DNA of 35,979 nt, taken from positions 1-35,979 of the forward strand of contig JAHXHU010000328.1 of NCBI GenBank assembly GCA_025656375.1, given 5' to 3'. Under the pieces are notes generated by a model that searched no databases, was not told the origin of the DNA, and saw nothing but the letters and a program-made list of their open reading frames with translations. How positions within the stretch are numbered: the first letter of the stretch is position 1; every line of letters starts with the position of its first letter. Source of the stretch: Candidatus Thiodiazotropha sp. (ex Ustalcina ferruginea). GTDB lineage: Bacteria; Pseudomonadota; Gammaproteobacteria; Chromatiales; Chromatiaceae. A program made the position numbers and the translations under genes. This document shows, one piece after another, positions 1 to 8,643 of this stretch.

Positions 1-87
1 CTTCACCATTCCAAGTGAAACGCCCTGTGCGGAGCCGCATGCAGGGTGTTGTGGGGGCTGGGGGTTAGAGACCCCCGGCTACCCGAT
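1..87 (+). mobile_element. 3' end of a group II intron (domains V/VI), partial
   Basis: Two consecutive strong hairpins are visible. The first (about 21-47) pairs CGCCCTG with CAGGGTG around an inner TGCGG/CCGCA stem and resembles the domain V region of bacterial group II introns. The second (about 52-84) is a G-rich/C-rich stem, GGGGG with CCCCC around TTAGAGA. Near its base is an unpaired A at 81, the position expected for the domain VI branch-point adenosine. It is followed by CCCGAT, so the 3' splice site would fall near 87 (terminal AY), seven nucleotides from the bulged A. The intron body and any reverse transcriptase lie left of the window. The call rests on structure and on my memory of similar intron ends, not on a covariance-model search. 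Confidence 0.6.
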
Positions 88-117
88 TGTCCACGGAGAA
101 AGGGGGATGAAGACAAG

Positions 118-3100
118 ATGAGAATAGCCGAAGTAAATCTTGCCGCATTCGGTCCCTTTACCGACAGAGTATTGGCTTTTGATGAAGTGGGCCTCCATAT
201 CGTTTACGGACCTAATGAGGCGGGGAAGAGTTCGGCCCTGCGGGGGTTGAAAGCCCTATTGTATGGTGTTGAGGAACGGACCATCGACAATTTTCTTCAT
301 GCCAATGACAAGCTCCGTATCAGTGGATTTTTACGGACGAGTGATGGACATGAGCTTACAGTTGTTCGTCGCAAAGGCCGGAAAAATACGTTATTGTCTC
401 CTGAGGGTGAAGCACTTGATGACCAGGTGCTGGCACCCTTTCTTCAGGGTGTGACTCAGGAGCTCTTCGGGACGCTTTTTGGAATTGACCATCAGGCATT
501 GGTCCAGGGTGGTCAGGAGATTCTTGAGCAGAAGGGTGAGGTCGGACAGGCACTTTTTTCAGCAGCGATCGGTAGCCATGCATTGCATGCTGTACTCGCA
601 CAACTTGATGAGGATGCGAAGAAGCTATTTCTTCCATCTGGATCAAAGCCAGTGATTAACTCATCCGTTCGTGTACATAGGGAGCTCTTGGCTGAGATTA
701 GAAAGAATTCCCTTTCATCCAGAGAATGGGATGAGCATCGTCGTGCTTTGGGGCGTACGACAAAGGAACTGGAGAAAATCCAAGCTGAACTGGCGGGCAA
801 CAGGATTGAGGTAAACCGTTTGCAACGTATCCAGCGTGTTTTACCGAAACTCGCCCGGCGCCGTGAGCTTTTTCAGGAACTGGAGCTGTTGGGAGATGTT
901 GTCGTCCTGCCGAATGATTTTACCGACCGTCGCCAGATGGCAGTGAAAGCGTTGGAGACCGCTCAGGCCATCGTTGGCAAGGCAACCCCTCGTCTCGACG
1001 GATTACAGGAACAGCTCAAAGAATTATCAACAAACCAAGGATTGTTGGATCAGGCGGAGAATATTGAAGATCTCCATGCACGCCTAGGCGGTCATCGAAA
1101 AGCACTACAAGACCGACCACATCTCGAAGCGGAAGGCCAACAGCTACTGGCAGATACTGAATCCATCCTCAAAGAGATTCGCCCTGATCTCGAACTGAAG
1201 GATATCGAGGAATTACGTCCCGTACTGGCAAGGCGGCAGGCCATTGCCGAGTTGGGCAGCAAAAATGCCGTACTGAATGCTCGCGTAGAATCGGCAGAGT
1301 CCGGTTTGCGTGAAACAGGAAAGCGCGTGAAGGCCGCCCGCAAGGAACGCGATGAGATCCCCGAATCGGGCGCCACAGACGCATTGCACCGGGCAATTGC
1401 TGCCGCCAGAAAACAGGGGGAATTGGATGCCTCGATCCAGTCCACTCAGAGCCAACTTACAAGCCTGCAAGCAGAATGCGCTGCCGATCTTGTACGAATC
1501 ACGCTATGGGAGGGGGAGCTGGATGATATGTCCGGATTGAGGTTACCCAACCGGGAAAGCATCCGTCGATTTGAAGAGGACTACGATCAGTTCTCGAAAC
1601 GCATCCAGCGGCTTGAAGAGAAAAAAGAAGAACTCATCAACTCTTCGCAAGATACCTTGCAGAGACTCGATGAGATCGAGCGTGTCGGGGAGGTGCCGAC
1701 AGAAGCAGCCCTGACCAATGCCCGATCCGAACGTGATGCCCTCTGGCAGTTGCTGCGACGGCATTGGGTGGATGGTGAGGATGTTTCAGCCGAAGCAAGT
1801 GAACACCAGGGTGAAGGCACGCTGCCGGATACCTTCGAAAATCGTCTTGCTGGCGCCGATGAGGTATCCGATCGACTACGCCGTGAAGCAGACCGAGTCC
1901 ATGAATTAGCAAGCCTTCAGGCCAAGCAGGAGGGCGGGCAACAGCAAGCCGAGGAGATCACCGAACTGCTTGGGGTAATTAACGCCGAAAAGGTTCAACT
2001 GGATGCAGACTGGCAGGCATTGTGGGCTGCCTGTCAGATTGAACCACGTACCCCACGAGAGATGCGGGTCTGGCTGGATACCTTTGAAAAGCTTCGTGAT
2101 CGGGTAGGGCAGCTCGATCTGCTGCGCCAGAAGACAGGTGAGCTTGAGCAAAATCGTGCCACGTATATCCAGCGACTTAACGAACAGCTGGACGAGATGG
2201 GAAGAGCGCGCTCCACATCAAACGAGATTGAAACTGTGCTCTTGGAATGCGAGGCGTTAGCAAGTCAGCTGGATGAAGCCAGACGCAAACAGGATTCGCT
2301 GAATAAGGAGGTCAAAGAGCGGGAAGCCGATGTTGAGTCGTTGGGTGAAGAGCATCGATTGGCAACCAAGGCGCTTGAAGCATGGAAGGCGCAGTGGGGA
2401 GGGCAGATACATAGTCTTGGCCTCGAAGGCGAGACCTCACCATCAGAAGTAGATAATTTCATTGAGAACACCAGAGCACTTTTTACAAAACAGGGTGAAG
2501 CAGAAAAACTGCGCATACGCATCAATGCTATCGACGAAGACGCAGAGGCATTCCGTAGCCAAGTGGAGGTCATGGTTGCCACGATTGCCCCGGAACTGGG
2601 TGATTTACCCGCAGATGATGCCGTCGTGCGTCTCAACTCGCTGTTATCGGAAAACAGATCGAGGCAGACCAAACGGCAACAGCTTGAAGAGCAGATCGAA
2701 CAAGCGAAGCAGGAGATTCAGGATTCGAAGGCATCCATACAGACCATGACTGAGCGGCTGGATGCGTTATGCGTAGAAGCGAAATGTGATGGCCACAATC
2801 AACTCGAAGAGGCGGAACGCAGCTCGGCTGATTATCTTCGAATCAAGGCGGCAATCGCGTCGATTGAGCAAGAAGTCCTGGAGACAGGAGAAGGCGTCAC
2901 CATTGCAGAGTTGGAGGCCGAAGCGGAGGGAATAGATCCAGATAGTCTGCCCGGACGAATCAAAGAGTTGAGCAATAAGATCGAGGATGATCTCGAACCC
3001 AGACGGACTGAACTTGCGGAAACAAAGGGGCGTGAAGAGAAGGAACTCGAACTCATGGATGGCAGTGATCACGCGGCCATGCTCGCTGATCAGGCCCAGG

Positions 3101-3606
3101 CCGTACTCGCCAGTATTCGTTCAGATACCGAGCGCTACGTGCATGTAAAATTAGCTGGCAAGATTTTGCGTGATCAGATTGAGCGTTATCGCAGAGAGAA
3201 CCAAGGGCCGCTGGTCAAGCGCGCCAGCGAACATTTTTCTGCGTTGACACTTGGGTCGTTCGATGGACTCATGACCGACTTTAATGAAAAGGATGAGCCT
3301 GTCCTTGCCGGCATTCGCTCAGGAGGAGAGCGGGTGACTGTGGAAGGCATGAGTGCAGGGACACGGGATCAGCTCTACCTGGCATTGCGCTTGGCTTCTC
3401 TTGAAAAATACATGGAAAGTGCAGAGCCCATGCCTTTCATTGTGGATGATGTGCTGGTGGACTTTGATGATGCTCGCTCACAAGCAGCATTGAATGCGCT
3501 TTCGACATTGGCGGAAAAGACGCAAGTTATCCTTTTTACCCATCATTCACAGGTGGTCGAGCAGTCGAAGCAATTGCAAGGATCGGTGCAGGTGCATGAA
3601 CTGTAA
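118..3606 (+). CDS. YhaN/SbcC-like AAA ATPase (DNA-repair type)
   Basis: A 1162-residue ABC/SMC-type ATPase. The N-terminus reads MRIAEVNLAAFGPFTDRV, typical of the YhaN/AAA_27 group. Walker A GPNEAGKSS lies at residues 31-39, followed by about 700 residues of heptad-rich, Glu/Lys/Gln-rich coiled coil. The C-terminal lobe has an ABC signature region (SAGTRDQLYLALRLAS, about 1079), Walker B PFIVDD (about 1106-1111) and an H-loop (LFTHH, about 1142). Such proteins pair with an SbcD/YhaO-like nuclease to process DNA ends. That partner is normally encoded just upstream, which here is interrupted by the intron end or lies outside the window. The frame is open back to a GTG at 46, but that stretch is intron RNA, so ATG 118 is chosen. 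Its TGA-overlap context (ATGA at 118-121) suggests an upstream gene once ended there. The next gene follows after 22 bases. Confidence 0.88.
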   Translation: MRIAEVNLAAFGPFTDRVLAFDEVGLHIVYGPNEAGKSSALRGLKALLYGVEERTIDNFLHANDKLRISGFLRTSDGHELTVVRRKGRKNTLLSPEGEALDDQVLAPFLQGVTQELFGTLFGIDHQALVQGGQEILEQKGEVGQALFSAAIGSHALHAVLAQLDEDAKKLFLPSGSKPVINSSVRVHRELLAEIRKNSLSSREWDEHRRALGRTTKELEKIQAELAGNRIEVNRLQRIQRVLPKLARRRELFQELELLGDVVVLPNDFTDRRQMAVKALETAQAIVGKATPRLDGLQEQLKELSTNQGLLDQAENIEDLHARLGGHRKALQDRPHLEAEGQQLLADTESILKEIRPDLELKDIEELRPVLARRQAIAELGSKNAVLNARVESAESGLRETGKRVKAARKERDEIPESGATDALHRAIAAARKQGELDASIQSTQSQLTSLQAECAADLVRITLWEGELDDMSGLRLPNRESIRRFEEDYDQFSKRIQRLEEKKEELINSSQDTLQRLDEIERVGEVPTEAALTNARSERDALWQLLRRHWVDGEDVSAEASEHQGEGTLPDTFENRLAGADEVSDRLRREADRVHELASLQAKQEGGQQQAEEITELLGVINAEKVQLDADWQALWAACQIEPRTPREMRVWLDTFEKLRDRVGQLDLLRQKTGELEQNRATYIQRLNEQLDEMGRARSTSNEIETVLLECEALASQLDEARRKQDSLNKEVKEREADVESLGEEHRLATKALEAWKAQWGGQIHSLGLEGETSPSEVDNFIENTRALFTKQGEAEKLRIRINAIDEDAEAFRSQVEVMVATIAPELGDLPADDAVVRLNSLLSENRSRQTKRQQLEEQIEQAKQEIQDSKASIQTMTERLDALCVEAKCDGHNQLEEAERSSADYLRIKAAIASIEQEVLETGEGVTIAELEAEAEGIDPDSLPGRIKELSNKIEDDLEPRRTELAETKGREEKELELMDGSDHAAMLADQAQAVLASIRSDTERYVHVKLAGKILRDQIERYRRENQGPLVKRASEHFSALTLGSFDGLMTDFNEKDEPVLAGIRSGGERVTVEGMSAGTRDQLYLALRLASLEKYMESAEPMPFIVDDVLVDFDDARSQAALNALSTLAEKTQVILFTHHSQVVEQSKQLQGSVQVHEL

Positions 3607-3628
3607 AAAGCCTAAACGCGAATATTAG

Positions 3629-4696
3629 ATGGCTAATCGCAAAACATACAAATGGACCTTTCCTGCCCGCTTCCGAAGCGGCATTTACAGCTGGAAGGCA
3701 TCCCGACTGGCCTGCCAACGTCTTCGTGAAGCCGTCTCTGAGATTAAAAAGGTTGCGAAGAAAGATCCCGTTCTCGGGGCGGAGGGCGCAGTCCGTCTGA
3801 TGGAGAAGATTTGGCCAGCGCTGGAGCATGTGGACAGTTCCAGTGGCGCTCTGGGATCGGCTGTAAATAAAGTGCTGGATGCGATGATACCAATTATCGT
3901 CAAGGCAGCTGCTGACGAGAATACTCGTTGCAAATGGCTCGACCGGCTCTGGCAGGCGATGGAGGATGATGGCGTTGACTACCTCAGTCCGGTCGGCGAT
4001 CGGTGGGGTGAAATCTGTGGTTCGGTTGAAGTTGCCGGGCGTTGGGCCGATGAACTTGTTTCCACGTTGCGCTCCTGCTGGACGGATCCGAATCCGGGTA
4101 ACTATTTCCACGGTGCGACGGCCTGTTTGTCCTGTCTGCTGGTGGCGGGACGGCACCAGGAGTTGCTTGAGCTTTTGGAGTTGGATCGCTACCCCATGTG
4201 GCATTACCGGCGCTATGGTGTCGAGGCGCTCCTGGCTCTGGGTAAGAAGGCGGACGCTATCCAGTATGCCGAGGCTTCGCGGGGCTTGAATCAGCCGGAT
4301 TCCGTGATTGACCAGGCTTGTGAGGAGATCCTGATCTCGTCCGGTCTGCATGAGGAGGCCTACCAACGCTATGGATTGAGCGCTGCAGTGGGAAACTCCT
4401 ATATCACCTGTTTTCGCGCGGTTGCGAAGCGATATCCCATGAAGGAACCGCCACAGATTTTGGCTGACCTGGTTGCCACGACGCCGGGAGAAGAGGGCAA
4501 ATGGTTCGCCACGGCCAAGGATCTCAAGCATTATGATCTGGCGATGGATGCCGCAGCCAGGTTGAATAAAGTTGAAGAGGTAACAGAACAGATTCGGCAA
4601 CTCGTAGAGTCGAATGCGAGTGCTTCAGTGTTGTTTGTTCGACAGTCTTTGCACGAACGCATATGCACGCCTCTTTCATCGGTTAATGAGACATGA
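3629..4696 (+). CDS. Conserved protein of unknown function, helical-repeat-like
   Basis: I do not assign a function. The 355-residue product is soluble, with no signal peptide or membrane segment. It opens with a basic stretch (MANRKTYKWTFPARFRSG), then becomes strongly helical and rich in Leu, Ala and Glu. TPR/HEAT-like spacing recurs around residues 165-300 (for example HQELLELLELDRYP and GLHEEAYQRYGLSAA). It starts 22 bases after the ATPase gene on the same strand, so the two are probably cotranscribed and it may be an accessory repair factor; that is inference. The C-terminus (LVESNASASVLFVRQS and onward) looks somewhat short compared with related proteins I recall, so an internal or terminal loss is possible but unproven. 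Confidence 0.75.
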   Translation: MANRKTYKWTFPARFRSGIYSWKASRLACQRLREAVSEIKKVAKKDPVLGAEGAVRLMEKIWPALEHVDSSSGALGSAVNKVLDAMIPIIVKAAADENTRCKWLDRLWQAMEDDGVDYLSPVGDRWGEICGSVEVAGRWADELVSTLRSCWTDPNPGNYFHGATACLSCLLVAGRHQELLELLELDRYPMWHYRRYGVEALLALGKKADAIQYAEASRGLNQPDSVIDQACEEILISSGLHEEAYQRYGLSAAVGNSYITCFRAVAKRYPMKEPPQILADLVATTPGEEGKWFATAKDLKHYDLAMDAAARLNKVEEVTEQIRQLVESNASASVLFVRQSLHERICTPLSSVNET

Positions 4697-4814
4697 CTGC
4701 GTACGAATTTTGAACCATGAGTGTGGAGGCACTTTGATAAAAAAGAACCAATCTGCGTTCCACAAAAGGGACATTCAGAGACAATGGGAGACAACGAAAC
4801 GAAATCGTAAGCAT

Positions 4815-4839
4815 AAAAAAAGCCCTGTAAAAATAAGGC
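4815..4839 (-). terminator. Rho-independent terminator of tRNA-Leu
   Basis: Read on the minus strand, GCCTT pairs with AGGGC (one G-U) across an 8-base loop and is followed by seven T's. It begins 40 bases beyond the tRNA 3' end, a suitable place to end that transcript. Confidence 0.6.
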
Positions 4840-4878
4840 CTTTCATCACTTCTGGTAGTCTGTGATGGTTTTTCAATA

Positions 4879-4965
4879 TGGTGCCGAGGAGAGGACTTGA
4901 ACCTCCACGGGGTTACCCCCACTAGCACCTGAAGCTAGCGTGTCTACCAATTTCACCACCTCGGC
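4879..4965 (-). tRNA. tRNA-Leu, anticodon CAG
   Basis: On the minus strand the acceptor stem GCCGAGG pairs with CCTCGGC, followed by discriminator A and an encoded CCA (complement of 4879-4881). The anticodon arm reads GCTAGC-TT-CAG-GT-GCTAGT, giving anticodon CAG (codon CUG). A long variable arm, GGGGGTAACCCC type, marks a class II tRNA, as expected for leucine. The T-arm contains GGTTCAAGTCC. The length of about 87 nucleotides including CCA is normal for bacterial tRNA-Leu. No neighbouring tRNA genes are seen, and no duplicated attachment sequence suggestive of an integrated island occurs in the window. Confidence 0.95.
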
Positions 4966-5005
4966 AGATGTGGCAATTCCGGCGGTACCGGCTTAGAGAT
5001 CGCGA

Positions 5006-5034
5006 ACTCTACAACCAGTTCCTTTGTCTGTCAA
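5006..5034 (-). promoter_or_regulatory. Sigma-70 promoter of tRNA-Leu with GC-rich discriminator
   Basis: On the minus strand a perfect -35 TTGACA (5029-5034) is followed after exactly 17 bases by -10 TAGAGT (5006-5011), then TCGCG. A GC-rich discriminator next to the -10 box is typical of stable-RNA promoters under stringent control. The start point would be near 4999, about 35 bases before the mature tRNA 5' end. Confidence 0.75.
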
Positions 5035-5249
5035 TCTTCTTTCTCAGGCTTGTTGGCTCCTGGAATTTGCTATGTTAGTTTGCAGTTACAAATTAAGAGA
5101 GTAACGAAGCAGACATAGCTCATGAGTGTGTTGGTGGTTTGGATGCAGTCAACATGACAGGTGTACAAGAATCTGGTTTTTAAGTCCTTTACAGGGCAAT
5201 GTAGGCTAATAAACACACGCTAGAGTTATTTACCAACAAAATTACCGCA

Positions 5250-6107
5250 ATGTGGTTGTCCATGAAATTCATACGATACATACCCGACAGTCAGAGACGT
5301 TATATTATTGGGTTGTGCCTCTCATTATTGTTGCCATTACCTGTCTGGTCGGTGACCCTGGAGGGAGACCTTACCCAGGGTGGTATGGTGATCGGGCGTG
5401 TTAGTCCTGGTGATGAGGTGACTGTTAATAAACACACCATACGGGTCTCTCCCGATGGGGTGTTTCTGCTTGGCTTTGGTCGTGACGACAAGTTGAACCA
5501 TGATCTTGTTGTGAGCAGAGATGGTAAGCTGATCGAACAGAAGCGGATATCGATCACTAAAAGAGAGTACCTGATCCAACAGATTAACGGTTTGCCGCCC
5601 AGTAAAGTGACACCCCCCAAACGGGATTGGGATCGGATCAAACGGGAGACTGCCCTTGTGAAAAAGGCACGCAGGCTCAATGATGACCGTCATGATTTCC
5701 TGACAGGGTTTATCTGGCCGGCGCAGGGGATTATCTCGGGTGTGTACGGCAGCCAGCGTGTACTCAATGGTGAGCCTAAACGGCCTCATTTTGGGGTGGA
5801 TGTTGCTGCTCCGGTGGGTACGACAGTGGTGGTGCCTGCTGATGGGATCGTCACCCTCGCTCATCCGGATATGTTCTACTCCGGTGGAACCTTGATCGTC
5901 GATCATGGTCATCAACTTTCATCCTCGTTTCTACATCTGCATAAGATCCTGGTCAAGGTAGGAGAGCGGGTTAAACGGGGTGAACCTATTGCTGAGATAG
6001 GGGCTACGGGTAGGGTGACCGGTGCCCATCTCGATTGGCGCATGAACCTGCGTAATGCACGTATCGATCCTCAGTTTCTGGTACCTCCAATGCCTGATGC
6101 AGAATAG
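5250..6107 (+). CDS. M23 family metallopeptidase (LytM-like)
   Basis: A 285-residue exported protein. A hydrophobic signal segment (IIGLCLSLLLPLPVWS, about 19-34) precedes a periplasmic beta-rich N-terminal domain (about 36-110). The C-terminal M23 domain (about 155-280) carries HFGVD (H180, D184), SSFLHLH (H229, H231) and GATGRVTGAHLDW (H260). In most M23 enzymes the last motif is HxH, whereas here it is HLD, a variant I recall in a subgroup of proteobacterial M23 proteins. It may therefore be a peptidoglycan hydrolase or a non-catalytic activator. An alternative start at ATG 5262 would leave a tidier signal peptide, and neither start has a good ribosome-binding site. tolC follows on the same strand 103 bases later. 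Confidence 0.88.
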   Translation: MWLSMKFIRYIPDSQRRYIIGLCLSLLLPLPVWSVTLEGDLTQGGMVIGRVSPGDEVTVNKHTIRVSPDGVFLLGFGRDDKLNHDLVVSRDGKLIEQKRISITKREYLIQQINGLPPSKVTPPKRDWDRIKRETALVKKARRLNDDRHDFLTGFIWPAQGIISGVYGSQRVLNGEPKRPHFGVDVAAPVGTTVVVPADGIVTLAHPDMFYSGGTLIVDHGHQLSSSFLHLHKILVKVGERVKRGEPIAEIGATGRVTGAHLDWRMNLRNARIDPQFLVPPMPDAE

Positions 6108-6210
6108 GTGTTTGATACTTTATGATACAGGTCAGCCAAGCTATCTGTGGTAAAGTTGCCCGGTAATTTTTTCTGCGGTCTAAACAACCGACTATGACGA
6201 TGGAACAATA

Positions 6211-7533
6211 ATGAAATCGATTAAGCGATTAGTCATCATCTTACTGTCTCTCTCCGTGCCACTGTTGGTTCAGGCTGAGGATTTGATGGGCATATATAAT
6301 TTGGCACTACAGAATGATCCACAGCTTCAGGCTGCGAAAGAGCAGCTGAGTGCAGCCCGTGAATCGAAGAGTCTGGCACGTTCCCAACTGTTGCCAACGG
6401 TGGGGTTAGGTGTCAATTACGACGTGGTCCGCAGAGATCTCAAAACACTGCAAGGTGTACCGATAGATCAGAAGAGTACCGATCGTGAAAAGGCACTTGG
6501 CTTGAATCTGACTCAGCCGATTTATCGCAGAGATCGGTTGCTGCAACTGGAGCAGGCTGACAGCACAATCGCTCAGGCTGAAGCCCAGTATGCGTCGTCG
6601 GAGATCGATCTGATGGCGCGTAGTACTACAGCCTATTTTAATATTCTCTCCGCTGAGGATGACCTGCGTGTCGCGAAGGCAGAGCGTGAGGCCACCGGGC
6701 GCCAGCTGGAGCAGGCACAGCAGCGTTTCGATGTGGGCTTGATCGCGATTACCGACGTGCATGAGGCGCAGGCAGCTTTTGATGCGGCTCGGGCTTCAGA
6801 AATCGCTGCAGACAACAGTCTCGATAATGCATGGGAGGCACTGTTCGAAATTATCGGTCCACAACCTCAGAATAGCCTGGCTAAATTGGGAGAGGACCTG
6901 GCACTCAATCCACCGGCACCTAACCGTCTCCAGGAGTGGTCGGATATCGCCCAACAGCAGAATTACGACATCATTGCCTCGCGAGCCAATCTTGAGGTAC
7001 TCAAGCAGGATATCGATGTCACTCAATCGGGACACTTCCCAACCTTGGATCTGGTGGGTGGGTACAATATGAATCGCAGTGATTCAGATACGGCTACTGA
7101 ATCCGATACCGGCACCATCGGATTGGCACTGGAAGTACCGATCTATACCGGAGGAGCCGTGAATTCCCAGACCCGACAGGCGCAGGCAAACTATCGTGCC
7201 GCCCAACAAAACCTGGATCAAACTCGCCGTGCTGTGAATCGGCAGGTCAGGGACGCCTATCGTGGTGTACTCTCAACCATCAGTCAGGTCGAGGCATTGA
7301 AAGCAGCAACCGTATCCGCGCAAAGCGCTCTGGAATCAACTCAGGCTGGCTATGAAGTTGGAACCCGGACTATTGTCGATGTGCTGAATGTACAACGAAA
7401 CCTGTTCTCCTCCCAACGGGACTATCTCAATTCACGCTATGACTACATTATTAACGGACTCTCGCTGAAATTAGCTGCCGGTACCCTCAGTGAATCTGAC
7501 CTGCAGCGGGTCAACGGCTGGTTGGAAAAGTAG
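6211..7533 (+). CDS. tolC: TolC family outer-membrane protein
   Basis: A 440-residue outer-membrane efflux/secretion duct. A signal peptide ends at VQA (about residue 22), and the mature protein begins [20 protein letters not shown], the classic TolC opening. Two repeated outer-membrane-efflux domains follow, with long helices rich in Ala, Gln and Glu. The second repeat includes [12 protein letters not shown] and [12 protein letters not shown], and the end has [23 protein letters not shown], all family hallmarks. TolC trimers form a channel-tunnel through the outer membrane for type I secretion and RND or MFS efflux pumps. No pump genes are adjacent, so it probably serves several partners. 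The aroC start lies 8 bases after its stop. Confidence 0.93.
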   Translation: MKSIKRLVIILLSLSVPLLVQAEDLMGIYNLALQNDPQLQAAKEQLSAARESKSLARSQLLPTVGLGVNYDVVRRDLKTLQGVPIDQKSTDREKALGLNLTQPIYRRDRLLQLEQADSTIAQAEAQYASSEIDLMARSTTAYFNILSAEDDLRVAKAEREATGRQLEQAQQRFDVGLIAITDVHEAQAAFDAARASEIAADNSLDNAWEALFEIIGPQPQNSLAKLGEDLALNPPAPNRLQEWSDIAQQQNYDIIASRANLEVLKQDIDVTQSGHFPTLDLVGGYNMNRSDSDTATESDTGTIGLALEVPIYTGGAVNSQTRQAQANYRAAQQNLDQTRRAVNRQVRDAYRGVLSTISQVEALKAATVSAQSALESTQAGYEVGTRTIVDVLNVQRNLFSSQRDYLNSRYDYIINGLSLKLAAGTLSESDLQRVNGWLEK

Positions 7534-7541
7534 GGATTCCC

Positions 7542-8639
7542 ATGTCTGGCAATAGTATCGGCAAGCTGTTTACAGTGACTTCGTTTGGTGAGTCTCATGG
7601 TCCGGCCATCGGCTGTATAGTGGATGGTTGTCCACCAGGATTGGCACTCTCTGCCAGTGATCTTCAGCATGATCTGGATCGACGCAAGCCTGGTACCTCC
7701 CGTCATACCACTCAAAGACGGGAAGCGGACGAGGTAGAGATTCTTTCCGGCGTGTTCGAAGGTAGAACCACCGGTACACCGATTGGCTTGATCATTCACA
7801 ATACCGATCAGCGATCAAAGGACTATTCCGAGATCATGGACCGTTTCCGACCCGGTCACGCTGACTACACCTATAACCAGAAATATGGATTTCGTGACTA
7901 CCGCGGCGGTGGTCGTTCATCGGCACGCGAGACGGCCATGCGGGTTGCGGCCGGTGGTATCGCAAAGAAGTATCTACGTGAACGATATGGTATTGAGATA
8001 CGTGGCTATCTCTCTCAGCTGGGTCCGATCAAGATTGAAAAGCTCGATTGGGAGCAAGTTGAAAAAAATCCGTTTTTCTCCCCAGATGAGGATAAGGTCG
8101 TTGAAATTGAGGCCTATATGGATACCCTGCGTAAAGCGGGCAATTCTGTTGGGGCACGGATTAATGTGGTTGCCAGCGGTATGCCTGCTGGACTGGGAGA
8201 GCCTATCTTCGATCGCCTGGATGCAGATTTGGCACATGCCCTGATGAGCATCAATGCAGTGAAAGGTGTCGAGTTGGGAGATGGTTTTCGGTGCGTCGGG
8301 CAAAACGGGACTGAACACCGCGATGAGATGACGCCCGATGGTTTTCTCAGCAATCATGCCGGTGGGGTCTTGGGTGGTATTTCCAGCGGTCAGGATCTGT
8401 TGGCATCGATTGCACTCAAGCCTACCTCAAGCTTGCGTCTGCCTGGTCAGACCGTAAATCGTACAGGCGAGCCGGTTGAGGTGGTGACGAAAGGACGTCA
8501 TGATCCCTGTGTCGGGATTCGTGCCACACCGATTGCAGAGGCGATGATGGCCATTGTCGTGATGGATCATCTGCTACGCCATCGTGGACAGAATATGGAT
8601 GTCCAGTCTGGCTTGACGGATCTTGGATCGAATCAATAA
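7542..8639 (+). CDS. aroC: Chorismate synthase
   Basis: A 365-residue cytosolic enzyme that converts 5-enolpyruvylshikimate-3-phosphate to chorismate using reduced FMN, the last step of the shikimate pathway. Signatures are the N-terminal [40 protein letters not shown] and [16 protein letters not shown], and a C-terminal KPTSSL and [18 protein letters not shown]. Length is normal for the family. It lies 8 bases after tolC and 4 bases before the likely MFS start, suggesting a tolC-aroC-MFS transcription unit. Its product feeds the tryptophan pathway, part of which (trpFBA) is encoded further right in this window. Confidence 0.97.
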   Translation: MSGNSIGKLFTVTSFGESHGPAIGCIVDGCPPGLALSASDLQHDLDRRKPGTSRHTTQRREADEVEILSGVFEGRTTGTPIGLIIHNTDQRSKDYSEIMDRFRPGHADYTYNQKYGFRDYRGGGRSSARETAMRVAAGGIAKKYLRERYGIEIRGYLSQLGPIKIEKLDWEQVEKNPFFSPDEDKVVEIEAYMDTLRKAGNSVGARINVVASGMPAGLGEPIFDRLDADLAHALMSINAVKGVELGDGFRCVGQNGTEHRDEMTPDGFLSNHAGGVLGGISSGQDLLASIALKPTSSLRLPGQTVNRTGEPVEVVTKGRHDPCVGIRATPIAEAMMAIVVMDHLLRHRGQNMDVQSGLTDLGSNQ

Positions 8640-8643
8640 AAGG

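Noticed and set aside
3536-4600. Minus-strand open frame of 354 codons opposite the gene at 3629-4696.
   Set aside because: The plus-strand frame has a proper start, operon spacing and a coherent helical protein; the antisense product has no family features.
4531-4794. Minus-strand frame with a CPFCG motif resembling a zinc finger.
   Set aside because: Mostly antisense to the end of the plus-strand gene, lacks a second clear Cys pair and has no ribosome-binding site; probably chance.
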